A program made the position numbers and the translations under genes. A DNA stretch of 64,000 nucleotides from Terriglobia bacterium (GTDB taxonomy: Bacteria > Acidobacteriota > Terriglobia > Bryobacterales > UBA6623): assembly GCA_009838515.1 (NCBI GenBank), contig VXRL01000016.1:1-64000 (forward strand), written 5' to 3'. Shown here piece by piece: positions 50,061 through 59,195 of this stretch; position 1 is the first letter of the stretch, and each line of letters opens with the position of its first letter. The notes under the pieces are model-generated. The model worked only from the letters and a program-made list of their open reading frames with translations. It had not been told where the DNA came from and did no database searches.

Positions 50061-50429
50061 TCAGCCGAGTATCGCGAACGTGGAAAGCACTTCGGCCACG
50101 GGCTCGTCGCCGCAGCAGACCTCGGCCCGCGCCACAACCAGCCTGCGGCCCGCACGCAAGATATAGGAACGCGCCGTGAGCACGCCGGAAGAAACCGGCT
50201 TGAGGTAGTTGATCTTCATCTCGGCGGTTGTGCAGGGCTTGCCGACGAATTTGTAGATGCCGTAGCCCAACGCAGAATCGGCGAGGGTGAATGTCACGCC
50301 GCCGTGGACCACGCCCGCGCCGTTGAGATGACCCTCGGCGACTTCAAGGCGCATCGTCGCCCCGTCTTCATGGAGCTCAACGAATTCGATACCGACGGCC
50401 TTGTGGAACCGATTGCCCTGCAGTGCCAA
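50061..50429 (-). CDS. Hotdog-fold PaaI-type thioesterase, copy B
   Basis: 122 residues. The only usable start is a TTG at 50429, because a stop codon lies two codons upstream; 'FHKAVGIEFVELHEDGATM' is then the normal N-terminus of the family. The active-site segment 'NGAGVVHGGVTFTLADSALG' and 'EMKINYLKPVSSGVLTARSY' are almost the same as in copy A, showing a tandem duplication. The two probably form one transcript and might assemble as hetero-oligomers, or have diverged in acyl-CoA preference. Confidence 0.85.
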   Translation of the reverse strand: MALQGNRFHKAVGIEFVELHEDGATMRLEVAEGHLNGAGVVHGGVTFTLADSALGYGIYKFVGKPCTTAEMKINYLKPVSSGVLTARSYILRAGRRLVVARAEVCCGDEPVAEVLSTFAILG

Positions 50430-50571
50430 CTCTTAGTGTGGCGCAACCCGCCGAGGGCGTTCAAAGGCGCAGGCCCTAGACACGCTGCGTCGCTTCGCGC
50501 CAATCTAGCGGCCGGTTGGCAGGCGTAGCGGGCACAGATCGGCCGCGGCAGCCTAGCGCTGGGACGGAGCG

Positions 50572-51993
50572 TTACATCCCGCGCACGTAGGGCCCGCCGA
50601 CGCTGTCCCGGAGCTCGTCACACCGAGCGCGCAACGCTCGCAGGGTAGCGCCATGCTTCGGATCACCCGCGAGATTGGCGATCTCGTTGGGATCGGCCAC
50701 GAGGTCGAAGAGTTGCTCGTACACGGGATTGCGCTCGAAGTAGCGCACATACTTGAACCGCTCCGTGCGCACCCCCTCGCTCTTGGGGATGGTCTCGCGC
50801 TCGTACAGGTGTTCGTAGAAGAAATCCTCGCGCCAGTCGACCGTTTCGCCCCGCATCACCGGCACCAGGCTGCGTCCGCGCATCTGCTCAGGGATCGGAA
50901 CTCCGGCCAGATCGAGCATCGTCACCGGGCAATCGAAGCTGAGCGTCATCTGCTCAGCGGTCACTGCACGGCGGGATCCGCCCAACCGAGGGTCGGCGAT
51001 GATCAAAGGCTTGCGGATGGAGCCCTCGTACATCAGCCAGATCCCGGTCAGGCCATGCTCGCCGATCATGATCCCGTTGTCGCCGGTAAATATCACCACG
51101 GTGTTGTCGTCGAAACCCCGTCGCTCCAGTTCGGCCACGATGCGGCCGACCTGGCGGTCGACACCGGTGATGAGACGGTACATGCCCTTCATCATTCGCT
51201 GGTACTTGTCGGGCGTGTCGAATCGGCGGAACCAGCGCTGCCGGCTCATCGAGACTTGGATGAATCCCGGTAGCTGGCGAAAGTACTCGTGATCGGGGAT
51301 CGGCGGGGGCGGAATGACATCTTGCTCGTAGAGCGCCTGCAGCTCCCTGTCAAAGATGTACTGGTCTATGTGGTCGTCTTCCGGATGCGGCGCGCTGAAG
51401 CTGACTGACAGGCAGAACGGCTGGTCCTGCGAGCTGGTCCGGATGAACTCCACGGCATCGTCCCCGTTGATGGTAGTGATGTGCTTAACTTTTCCATCGT
51501 CGGCTTCGCGGTAGTACGGATTCCTAGTCGAGCTGGCGATGCGACGGCGGTAGAAGTCGAACATCCGCTCCGGGGCGCGCGGGTCCACCTCGACTCCTAG
51601 CTTGCCCACGAATCCCGTGCGATAGCCGGACTGCTTGAGCAGCGCCGGATAGCTGCGATCCATGCGCTGCACGCTCATGGCGGGCATCGTGAATGTGTAG
51701 CCGTGCTCCCGGCGGAACTCGCCGGTCAGGATGCTGGCCCGCGTCGCCGCGCAGATCGATGTAGTGCAGAACGAGTTGGCGAAGCGAATCCCGCGCTCGG
51801 CGAGCCGGTCGATGTTCGGTGTCTGGATGATTTCGTTCCCCGCACAGCCGAGCAGGTCCCAGCGGTGGTTGTCGGTCATCAAGAACACGATGTTGGGCCG
51901 CGACGCAGACTGGCCCCTTATCGAGGCAGCGGCAGGAAGCAGCGCTGAAGCGGCCCCGAAGAACTGACGGCGGTTGAGACTTCGGAACGACAC
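50572..51993 (-). CDS. Tat-exported sulfatase (FGly type)
   Basis: 473 residues from GTG 51993; the longer frame upstream has no family similarity. Signal 'MSFRSLNRRQFFGAASALLP' is twin-Arg type. Sulfatase blocks: 'PNIVFLMTDNHRWDLLGC' (metal Asp at about 41, next residue Asn), the formylglycine motif CAATRASILTG (Cys about 81; C-x-A-x-R variant), 'FTGDNGIMIGEHG' and 'QLFDLVADPNEIANL' near the end. It should hydrolyse sulfate esters outside the cytoplasm after maturation by a formylglycine-generating or anaerobic maturase encoded elsewhere. It is divergent from the sulfatase-fold protein at 52119. Confidence 0.92.
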   Translation of the reverse strand: MSFRSLNRRQFFGAASALLPAAASIRGQSASRPNIVFLMTDNHRWDLLGCAGNEIIQTPNIDRLAERGIRFANSFCTTSICAATRASILTGEFRREHGYTFTMPAMSVQRMDRSYPALLKQSGYRTGFVGKLGVEVDPRAPERMFDFYRRRIASSTRNPYYREADDGKVKHITTINGDDAVEFIRTSSQDQPFCLSVSFSAPHPEDDHIDQYIFDRELQALYEQDVIPPPPIPDHEYFRQLPGFIQVSMSRQRWFRRFDTPDKYQRMMKGMYRLITGVDRQVGRIVAELERRGFDDNTVVIFTGDNGIMIGEHGLTGIWLMYEGSIRKPLIIADPRLGGSRRAVTAEQMTLSFDCPVTMLDLAGVPIPEQMRGRSLVPVMRGETVDWREDFFYEHLYERETIPKSEGVRTERFKYVRYFERNPVYEQLFDLVADPNEIANLAGDPKHGATLRALRARCDELRDSVGGPYVRGM

Positions 51994-52118
51994 AACGGAA
52001 TCCCTGCGGCTGCCGCTGCAACGATAGCGCAACAGAGCGGACGAGCGCGACTGCACTCGGACAAGATCGGGCGCGCAGCGCCTGCGCCCCATGTTCGTAC
52101 AATCGAAGCTCAGGTCCG

Positions 52119-52961
52119 ATGCGCCCGCACAACTATGTCCTGGTGATCTTCGACAGCTGCCGGTTCGACTCGTTCGCGGCCGCCAGGCCGAAGACCATCT
52201 CCAAACTCGGCACCGTCGAGCAGCGCTGGTCTTACGCCTCTTGGACGGCCCCTTCGCACTACAACCTGCTCATGGGGCTGTTGCCCCACAGCAGCCCGGC
52301 GCACGTCTACGCATCGGAGTACTACAAGAAGGACTTCTTCAAGTTCAACGAACGGCTAGGCGTGGAAAACGTGGGCTTCAAGTCCTTGGTGCCGCAGCTC
52401 TATTTCCCGACGTTCCTGCAAAAGCAGCTCAACTACCGCACGCACGCGATGGTCTCCCTGCCAGTGCTGAACCCGAGAACCATCCTCAATACGGGCTTCG
52501 ACACGTTTCGGCTGATGCCCAAGCACAACGACATGCGAGCCATGCTCCGAGAGATGCGCTTCCCGGAGGACCGGCCGTCGTTCTACATCCTCAACGTCGG
52601 CGAGACCCACTATCCCTACGCGTTGCCCGACGAGCCGCCCGAGAAGTGGCCGAGGGTCAGTGGCGTTCACGGCGTGTTCCGCCACCTGGACGACCATATC
52701 GTGGGCGGCAAGCTGACCGAAGGCACCGAGGAATTCTTCGACCAAGGCAAGCTCGACACGCTGCGCGACAGGCAGATCAAGGCTGTCGAGTACCTCGATG
52801 GCGTTGTGGAGGAGCTCTTCGACCTGGTGCCGGAGAACACCTACATCACGATTACCGCCGATCACGGCGAGCTGTTCGGCGAGGATGGGTTCTTCGGGCA
52901 CGGCCCGATCCAGCACGACAAGGTGTTCGAAGTGCCGTTCGTTGAGGGCCTGCTGCGCTAA
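52119..52961 (+). CDS. Alkaline-phosphatase-superfamily (sulfatase-fold) protein, no FGly motif
   Basis: 280 residues from ATG 52119, no signal peptide, so probably cytoplasmic. It has the sulfatase-like fold: 'YVLVIFDSCRFDSF' with a metal Asp (about 12), 'SWTAPSHYNLLMG' aligning with the FGly motif, 'YILNVGETHYPY' and 'ITITADHGELFGEDGFFGHG' with the C-terminal metal ligands. At the nucleophile position the Cys is replaced by Thr (about 43) and the following Arg by His, so it cannot be matured to formylglycine. Thr nucleophiles occur in nucleotide pyrophosphatase/phosphodiesterase and phosphoglycerol-transferase relatives, so phosphoester chemistry is more likely. The substrate is unknown. 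Confidence 0.82.
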   Translation: MRPHNYVLVIFDSCRFDSFAAARPKTISKLGTVEQRWSYASWTAPSHYNLLMGLLPHSSPAHVYASEYYKKDFFKFNERLGVENVGFKSLVPQLYFPTFLQKQLNYRTHAMVSLPVLNPRTILNTGFDTFRLMPKHNDMRAMLREMRFPEDRPSFYILNVGETHYPYALPDEPPEKWPRVSGVHGVFRHLDDHIVGGKLTEGTEEFFDQGKLDTLRDRQIKAVEYLDGVVEELFDLVPENTYITITADHGELFGEDGFFGHGPIQHDKVFEVPFVEGLLR

Positions 52962-53062
52962 GACCCGCAGACGCACGCCTGCGGGCGGAGTTCATCTCCG
53001 ATACCGCCCCCTCCTGTGGGACATCAGGGCGGCGATCAGGATCCCGGTCGCAAGCCTGCCGC

Positions 53063-54259
53063 TCAGAGCGGCAGGATCTCTTCGCGGTCCGGGTCGAACT
53101 TCAGACGCCGCTTCTGCAAGTACGCGATGTTGCCCAAGTGGGAAGCCTGTGCGGACCGGTGGCCGACCCACACGTCTCCGTTAGGCCGCTCGCGGCTCTT
53201 GACGCAGTCGATGAAGTTGTCGACGTGATCCTGCGTCATGTTGCCGATCGCCTCTTGGACTTCGGCCGGCTCGTCCTGGCGAGGCAAGTACCACTCGTAG
53301 CGGCCGCGCGTGATCCACAACCGCCCCTCGGTTCCAATCACCTCCACCCCCGCGCCGCGCAGGCCCGGAGCGAGGGTGCCCTCGAACGTGGCTGTCCACT
53401 CTTGGCGGTAGTCGAGCAGGCAGTTGATCGTGTCGGGAGCAGTGCGCCCGTCCTTGTAGTGATAGATGCCGCCGGAGGCCACGGCCGCGACGGGGTCGTC
53501 CTGGCCCATGAACAGGTGGACAGCGTCGATCCAGTGAGTAAAGAGGTCGGTGATCTGCCCGCCGCCGTACTCCAGGTAGGCGCGGAAGTTGAAGTACTGC
53601 TTCGGATCGTATTCGCGCCACGATACCGGGCCGAGGAAGCGTCCCCAGTCCAAGTTCGACGGCTGCTTGGTGTACTGCTCGGGAAACGGACGCAGGTGGG
53701 CACCGTTGCCATGCCACCAAGTCCGCGCCAACGTAACCTTGCCGATCTTGCCCGAATCGAAGAACTTCTCCTTGGCCATCAGGTAGTGCTTCGCCGAGCG
53801 CTGCTGCATGCCCACTTGGCACACGCGCTCGTTCAGGCGCACGGCCTTTACGATCTGCGGGCCTTCCTCGATGCGCAGCGTGAGCGGCTTCTCACAGTAG
53901 ATGTCCTTGCCGGCATTGGCGGCGTCAACGCAGGTGCCGGCATGCCAGTGGTCGGGAGTGGCGATCAGAACCGCGTCAACGTCGTTGGCTGCGAGCAGAT
54001 CCTCGTGCGCCTTGTATCCCTTGGCGTTAGGTGCGATCTGGGCCGCCTCGTCGATGCGAGCACTGAACACGTCGCACAGCGCAGTGGCGTTCACATTGGG
54101 ATTCGCCATGAAGCTCCGCAGCACTCCCCGGCCGCGGCCGCCGCACCCGATCAGGCCCATGTTGACCTTCTCATTGGCTCCGAGGATGCGACTGTAGGAA
54201 GCAGCAGTGAACGCTGCCGCTGCGCTGAAGAACGTGCGCCGTTGAATCAAGGTAGACAT
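53063..54259 (-). CDS. Exported Gfo/Idh/MocA-family oxidoreductase
   Basis: 398 residues from ATG 54259. N-terminal signal with twin Arg ('IQRRTFFSAAAAFTAASYS'), then an NAD(P)-binding Rossmann fold 'VNMGLIGCGGRGRGVLRSF', 'DAVLIATPDHWHAGTCVDA', the family motif 'YCEKPLTLRIEE' (about 120-123) and a C-terminal alpha/beta domain with 'WGRFLGPVSWREYDPKQYFN' and 'YGGGQITDLFTHWIDAVHLF'. Such exported members bind their cofactor before Tat export; they act on sugars or polyols, and some are redox-neutral glycosidases. The substrate is unknown. The gene is convergent with the sulfatase-fold gene. Confidence 0.9.
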   Translation of the reverse strand: MSTLIQRRTFFSAAAAFTAASYSRILGANEKVNMGLIGCGGRGRGVLRSFMANPNVNATALCDVFSARIDEAAQIAPNAKGYKAHEDLLAANDVDAVLIATPDHWHAGTCVDAANAGKDIYCEKPLTLRIEEGPQIVKAVRLNERVCQVGMQQRSAKHYLMAKEKFFDSGKIGKVTLARTWWHGNGAHLRPFPEQYTKQPSNLDWGRFLGPVSWREYDPKQYFNFRAYLEYGGGQITDLFTHWIDAVHLFMGQDDPVAAVASGGIYHYKDGRTAPDTINCLLDYRQEWTATFEGTLAPGLRGAGVEVIGTEGRLWITRGRYEWYLPRQDEPAEVQEAIGNMTQDHVDNFIDCVKSRERPNGDVWVGHRSAQASHLGNIAYLQKRRLKFDPDREEILPL

Positions 54260-54533
54260 CAGCAAGAGCTTAGCACGGAGAGTGCGACTGACGGCTCGCT
54301 TCGCTGCACGTCGGGGGGTAGCCGCTGCCGCGCTCTTCCTCGGGAACCTCGCGGCCCCCGCAAGCGGTCAGGCGGCCGAGTCGGTCTACTCGAGTAGAGC
54401 GTCGGACAATCGCACATTGCAGCTCGAACGGCAACAGGATCGTCCCCTATCTGTCAGACTGGAAAGGGGTAAACCGTACCGCGATCATGATCTTCCCAGG
54501 TTGTGACGGCAAGACTGCCCCTCGCCATCCCCC

Positions 54534-54610
54534 GGGCGGCTAGCTCAGTTGGTTAGAGCGCCTGCCTTACAAGCAGGAGGCCACTGGTTCGAGTCCAGTG
54601 CCGCCCACCA
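54534..54610 (+). tRNA. tRNA-Val (anticodon UAC)
   Basis: 77 nt including encoded CCA. Acceptor stem GGGCGGC (54534-54540) pairs with GCCGCCC (54600-54606). D-arm GCTC/GAGC; anticodon stem CCTGC/GCAGG with loop CTTACAA and anticodon TAC at 54568-54570; variable loop AGGCC; T-arm ACTGG/CCAGT with loop TTCGAGT. All stems are fully paired and the 3' CCA is genomically encoded. Confidence 0.97.
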
Positions 54611-54647
54611 AGGGTCAGCGGCTGGTCTGGGGTCCCGAGTAATTCCT

Positions 54648-57600
54648 GTGCACACATCCGCATTCGCAACGACGAAAATCGCACGTCCGATGCTGCTATC
54701 GATCGTATTGCTACTGGCGGCACCGAGAACCTCATGGAGCCAAGCGACGGACGGCCACCTGCTCGGTACCGTGCTGGATCAAACCGGCGCGTCGATTCCC
54801 AGCTCGACCGTCGCGGTCACAAACGTCAATACCGGGGTGAGCTGGGACCAGCTGACCGACGAACTCGGCGCATACCGCTTCAACAACCTGCCCGTCGGCG
54901 ACTACACGCTTTCGGCGGAGGCGGAAGGGTTCGCCCCTGCGATGCTGTCCGGCATCGCCATCGCGCTCAACCGCACGAGCACCGTGAACCTGACCCTTGA
55001 TGTCGGCGAGGTGCAAACGGAGGTCGAGGTCACCGCTGCCTCTGCACAGATCGACACCACCACCTCTACGGTTGGTGGTTCGTTCGACTCCCGCCAAGCG
55101 CTCTACAGCCCGAGTTCGGACCTTGCCCTAGGCGTGCTGAACCTCTCGCTACAGGGCGCGGGCGTCGCTTCCAGTGGCGGCACGGGCCTGGGTGACGGCC
55201 CCTCAATCGGCGGCCAGCGGCCGCGCAACAACAACTTCATGATCGAGGGCGTCGACAACAACCACAAGGGCGTCACGGGGCGCGTCGTGGACGTGCCGAA
55301 CGAGGCGGTGGCGGAGTTCTCGTTGCTGCAGAACCAGTACGGCGCGGAATTCGGGCGCTCCACCGGCGGCCAGTTCAACACGGTGGTCCGCAGCGGGAGC
55401 AACGATGTCCACGGCTCCCTTTACGAGTATTTCGCGAACCGCACGCTGAACGCGCTGGACCAGTCCAACAAGCGGCGCGGCATCACCGAGAAGCCGCGCC
55501 TCGACGACAACCGCTTCGGCGCCACCGTGGGAGGGCCCCTCATCAGGAACCGGCTCTTTTACTTCGGGACGTACCAGCGCAATCCGGTCGGCCAAGCCTC
55601 CACGCCGGGACGGCCGTTCTCCGCGCCGACAACCGAGGGTTACGCGATCCTGGACCGCATCCAAGGGCTGTCGAGCACGAACCGCGATGTGTTGAAGCAA
55701 TACGTGCCGCCCTCTCCCGCCGCCACCGGCACCACGACGGTACTGGGCGAGGAAGTCCCGATCGGCGTGCTGCCGATCAACGTGCCGACGTACCAAAACA
55801 ACCACATGTGGCTGGTCAGCGTCGACTACAACCGCAAGGGGGGCGACCAGCTGCGGTTTCGCACGATTCGCAACGCGAGCGACGCCCTCGACCCCGGAAC
55901 CGCCCCGGACCTGCCGACATTCATAAGCAAGAGCACGGCCAGCCGGCAGCTCGCGACGCTGTCGTACTTCCGGGCCTTTTCACCGCGTTGGTTCAACGAG
56001 ACCCGACTCGGATTCAGCCGCTCTGCCTCTGACATTCCCGCAGGGGACTTCGAGTTTCCAGGGCTCGATTCTTTCCCGAACATCACGATCGAGCAGGATC
56101 TCGACATTCAGATCGGCCCGTACGAGGTCGCACCCCAGAGCGATGCGCAGAACACCTACCAGCTCGTGAACAACACCACGTTCATCCGAGGGCGCCACAC
56201 CCTGCGGTTGGGTGTCGATGCTAGGCGGAACATCTCCTCGGAGCTATTCGTGCAACGCCAGCGCGGCGACTACAACTACTCCACCCTCGAGCGCTTCTTG
56301 ATCGACCTAAGCCCGGACATCCAAGCAGAGCGCAACACGGGAGGCGGCATCTACCACGGCAACAACACGGAGCTGTACTGGTACGTGAGCAGTGAGACAA
56401 GGATCCTGCGGAACCTCACGCTCACGCTCGGCTTGCGACACGAGTACAAGGGCGTGCCGTACGGGGACAAGCAACAACGCCTCAACGCCCTATCGAGCGT
56501 GCCCGGAGTGCTGACGTTCGGCGAGCCGAGAGCGCAGAAGCTCAACTTCGCACCGAGAGCCGGACTGGCTTACTCCCCCGGCTCTCAGGGCAGCACCGTT
56601 ATCCGGGCCGGATTCGGGATCGCCTACGACTCGTATTTCACGAACCTAGGGCAGCTAAGCAAGCCGCCCCAAGTGGAGAACACGTTTCGGGGCGACCCTA
56701 CCGTCGATACGCCGAACTACCTTGCCAACGGCGGCATCCGACCCGATCAGAGGCCGGACGAACTTGACGAAGCAGCGGCCCGTTCACTGACGTCTACCTA
56801 CATACAGCACCAGCATCTCCCCTATTCGATCCAGTGGAACTTCGGGATCGAACAGGTATTGGCGCGTGACTACACCGTCTCGGCCCGCTATCTCGGCACT
56901 CGCGGAGTCCGCCTGTTCACGCAGAGCATTCTTCCGCTCGCAGCAAGGGCGACTCCCCAGCGTTCGCTACCCACGTTCTACGAGCGGCCGACCCAGTCGG
57001 AGCTGGACACGCTCAGTTTGACCCTCGCAGACATCGACGCGGAATCGTTCTCCCTGCCGGTATTCGCCGAGGCGGGATTTAGCCCATTCATCTTCTCGTT
57101 CCCTAATCGCGGCAATTCGATCTATCACGGGCTCGCACTGGAGGCAAAGCGAAGGTTCTCCAACGGCCTGCAGTTTGTCGGTGCCTACACCTGGAGCAAG
57201 AACATCGACGACAGCACCGCCGATCTGTTCTCTACACTGCTTTCCCCGCGACGGCCGCAGGACTTCCAGGACATGCGGGCTGAGCGAGCGCGCTCGTTTC
57301 TTGACCGCACCCATCGTTTCAGCGTGGCCTGGGTCTACGAGGTGCCGTGGTACGGAAATTCCACGCGATGGTTCCGGAAGAACCTGCTGGGCAACTGGGT
57401 GCTATCCGGCATGTACACGGCTGAGTCGCCCCAGTACGCCACGGTCCAAAGCGGGCTCGACTCCAACCGGAATCTAGACGGCGCCACCGACAGGGTCGTG
57501 GTGAACCCGCGGGGTGCAGACCGCACGGGAAGCGACGTGACCCCGCTAATGAACAACGACGGCGACATAGTCGGATACCTCGCGGACAACCCGCATGCTC

Positions 57601-57920
57601 GCTACGTCAAGGCCGGGGCCGGCGTCCATCCCGATGGTGGTCGCAACACGCTGCCGCTGAGAGGGATCAACAACTTCGACGTTAGCGTCAGCAAGCGATT
57701 CTCGGTGGGTGAATCCAAGGCCATCGAGTTTCGGGCCGCCTTCTACAACGCGCTCAACCATCCGCAGTACACACCCGGCTCCTTGAACAGCACGCGAGCG
57801 GTGGGGTCTCGAGACACGCGCAACAATCTGATCCCCGGCCACCGTCTGTTCGATCGACCGGATCAGGTCTACGACAGTCACGCGAGAGAGATCCATCTCG
57901 TCCTCAGGTTCACGTTCTAA
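54648..57920 (+). CDS. TonB-dependent receptor 3, Oar-like
   Basis: The open frame begins inside the tRNA gene, which cannot be the start. I choose GTG 54648 (1090 aa) because it supplies a basic n-region before the signal helix 'MLLSIVLLLAAPRTSWSQA'; ATG 54690 is the alternative. A carboxypeptidase-regulatory-like domain ('HLLGTVLDQTGASIPSSTV', 'GAYRFNNLPVGDYTL') is followed by a plug whose 'NNFMIEGVDNNHKGVTGRV' and 'YGAEFGRSTGGQFNTV' are typical of the family, and a barrel ending 'LRFTF'. The plug loop differs from receptors 1, 2 and 4. The ligand is unknown; the gene stands alone after the tRNA. Confidence 0.92.
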   Translation: MHTSAFATTKIARPMLLSIVLLLAAPRTSWSQATDGHLLGTVLDQTGASIPSSTVAVTNVNTGVSWDQLTDELGAYRFNNLPVGDYTLSAEAEGFAPAMLSGIAIALNRTSTVNLTLDVGEVQTEVEVTAASAQIDTTTSTVGGSFDSRQALYSPSSDLALGVLNLSLQGAGVASSGGTGLGDGPSIGGQRPRNNNFMIEGVDNNHKGVTGRVVDVPNEAVAEFSLLQNQYGAEFGRSTGGQFNTVVRSGSNDVHGSLYEYFANRTLNALDQSNKRRGITEKPRLDDNRFGATVGGPLIRNRLFYFGTYQRNPVGQASTPGRPFSAPTTEGYAILDRIQGLSSTNRDVLKQYVPPSPAATGTTTVLGEEVPIGVLPINVPTYQNNHMWLVSVDYNRKGGDQLRFRTIRNASDALDPGTAPDLPTFISKSTASRQLATLSYFRAFSPRWFNETRLGFSRSASDIPAGDFEFPGLDSFPNITIEQDLDIQIGPYEVAPQSDAQNTYQLVNNTTFIRGRHTLRLGVDARRNISSELFVQRQRGDYNYSTLERFLIDLSPDIQAERNTGGGIYHGNNTELYWYVSSETRILRNLTLTLGLRHEYKGVPYGDKQQRLNALSSVPGVLTFGEPRAQKLNFAPRAGLAYSPGSQGSTVIRAGFGIAYDSYFTNLGQLSKPPQVENTFRGDPTVDTPNYLANGGIRPDQRPDELDEAAARSLTSTYIQHQHLPYSIQWNFGIEQVLARDYTVSARYLGTRGVRLFTQSILPLAARATPQRSLPTFYERPTQSELDTLSLTLADIDAESFSLPVFAEAGFSPFIFSFPNRGNSIYHGLALEAKRRFSNGLQFVGAYTWSKNIDDSTADLFSTLLSPRRPQDFQDMRAERARSFLDRTHRFSVAWVYEVPWYGNSTRWFRKNLLGNWVLSGMYTAESPQYATVQSGLDSNRNLDGATDRVVVNPRGADRTGSDVTPLMNNDGDIVGYLADNPHARYVKAGAGVHPDGGRNTLPLRGINNFDVSVSKRFSVGESKAIEFRAAFYNALNHPQYTPGSLNSTRAVGSRDTRNNLIPGHRLFDRPDQVYDSHAREIHLVLRFTF

Positions 57921-58187
57921 CGCCTGGGCAGTCAGGGGCGGGACAGGCGCGCCCGCTCCGCAACAGGGCGGAGGCAGGCTACTTGGCCAGCGAGCGTCGA
58001 GATACGTAGGCCAGTCCCAGCCCATGAGGGGCGATTCGGCGGAGGTCGCGGGCGGGGCCTCGCTCCCATCGCGGTGGTTGCCGATGGCTGATCGCGACAA
58101 CGCTACCGCTGGCTCCGCAGCGAGTCGGCCGAACTCGCCCACTGGCGGGCCAAGGCACTGCTGGGCAGGCCGTAGTGACTCGGCCCT

Positions 58188-58919
58188 CTACGGCTCGGCC
58201 GAGAACGCGGTGATCGGCGGGCTCCGCATGAAGTCGCCCCAGAAGGGGTCTCCAGCCTGCGCGGGGTCGAGCGCGACCGGCACCCAGCGAAAGTCCCGAA
58301 ATCCAGCGTCGCGGAACACGGCCTGGTAGGTCGCCGGGGAATGGTAGTAGTTCGTGAAGCCGAACGAACTCCCATCCGCCGTCGGGAACGCGTAGTGGAT
58401 CGGGTCTCCGTCGCGAAGTGGGAGGCCGTCGCAGCGTCGATCAAACCCGTACTTGAGGCAGCTTGCCGATCCGTCGGGAGGAACGCGCGGATTGTCGTTC
58501 AAGCCCACGAACCGCCCACCGGGCCGCAGCGAGTCCCGGCACACACGGCAGAGACGGAGGAGTTCCTCCCGGGTCCTTGCGTAGTTGAGCAGGAACGCGG
58601 CTACCACAAGGTCGACGGGCTCGGATGGCCTGAAACTGGCGGCGTCGGCTCGGACATACGAGCATCCGAGCGGACGTCGGCGCTCGCTCTCCTCCGCCAG
58701 ACGGATCATCTCAGCCGAGAGGTCCACTCCGGTTACGGACGAAGCGCCCGCTTCCTTGAGCAGTCGGGTGTAGAAGCCATCTCCGCAGGCAAGGTCCAGC
58801 ACGTCGGCGCCCCGAACGTCGCCGAGCGTCTGGAAGAGCGTGTACCGTTCTATATGGACTCGGAAGGGCAGCTGCTTGGAGTCGCTGTACCCGGAGGCGA
58901 TCGAGTCGTATTCGGCCAT
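58188..58919 (-). CDS. Class I SAM-dependent methyltransferase
   Basis: 243 residues from ATG 58919. Rossmann-type methyltransferase: 'YDSIASGYSDSKQLPFR' at the N-terminus, SAM motif I 'VLDLACGDGFYTRLLKEAG', acidic motif II 'VTGVDLSAEMI', 'VVAAFLLNYA' as motif IV and 'LRPGGRFVGLN' as motif V. The N-terminus and motif I resemble the toxoflavin-synthase/UbiE-like branch that methylates small molecules. The substrate is not predictable. It is divergent from TonB receptor 4. Confidence 0.88.
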   Translation of the reverse strand: MAEYDSIASGYSDSKQLPFRVHIERYTLFQTLGDVRGADVLDLACGDGFYTRLLKEAGASSVTGVDLSAEMIRLAEESERRRPLGCSYVRADAASFRPSEPVDLVVAAFLLNYARTREELLRLCRVCRDSLRPGGRFVGLNDNPRVPPDGSASCLKYGFDRRCDGLPLRDGDPIHYAFPTADGSSFGFTNYYHSPATYQAVFRDAGFRDFRWVPVALDPAQAGDPFWGDFMRSPPITAFSAEP

Positions 58920-59195
58920 GGCTGAGTATAGCCGAGCTACCGGCTCGCGAGAGTGCCGGACCCTTGCCGCCTACCCGTTCCGTCTCCGGATTCCCAATGC
59001 GGCACGGAACGGGCGATTACAGGGTGATCGGCGGAGGATGGTCTCTCGCTGCTCCCGGCATGATGCGAGCAGGCCGCGCGTTGCCCAAGAGGCGTTTCTG
59101 ATGGGACACTAGGATTTCGTTAGGTTAGAACTGCTCCGGGCTGGCTCGCCTGTTCTCCAGCCCATGCCGATGTTACGACCCGCATAGGTGCGTTC

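Noticed and set aside
54282-54506. 74-codon plus-strand frame with a signal-peptide-like start (GTG)
   Set aside because: Only the first ~28 residues look plausible; the rest has no family features and start-site support is weak.
54534-54610. tRNA-Val as an integration site
   Set aside because: No integrase gene, no second copy of the tRNA 3' end and no compositional break downstream.
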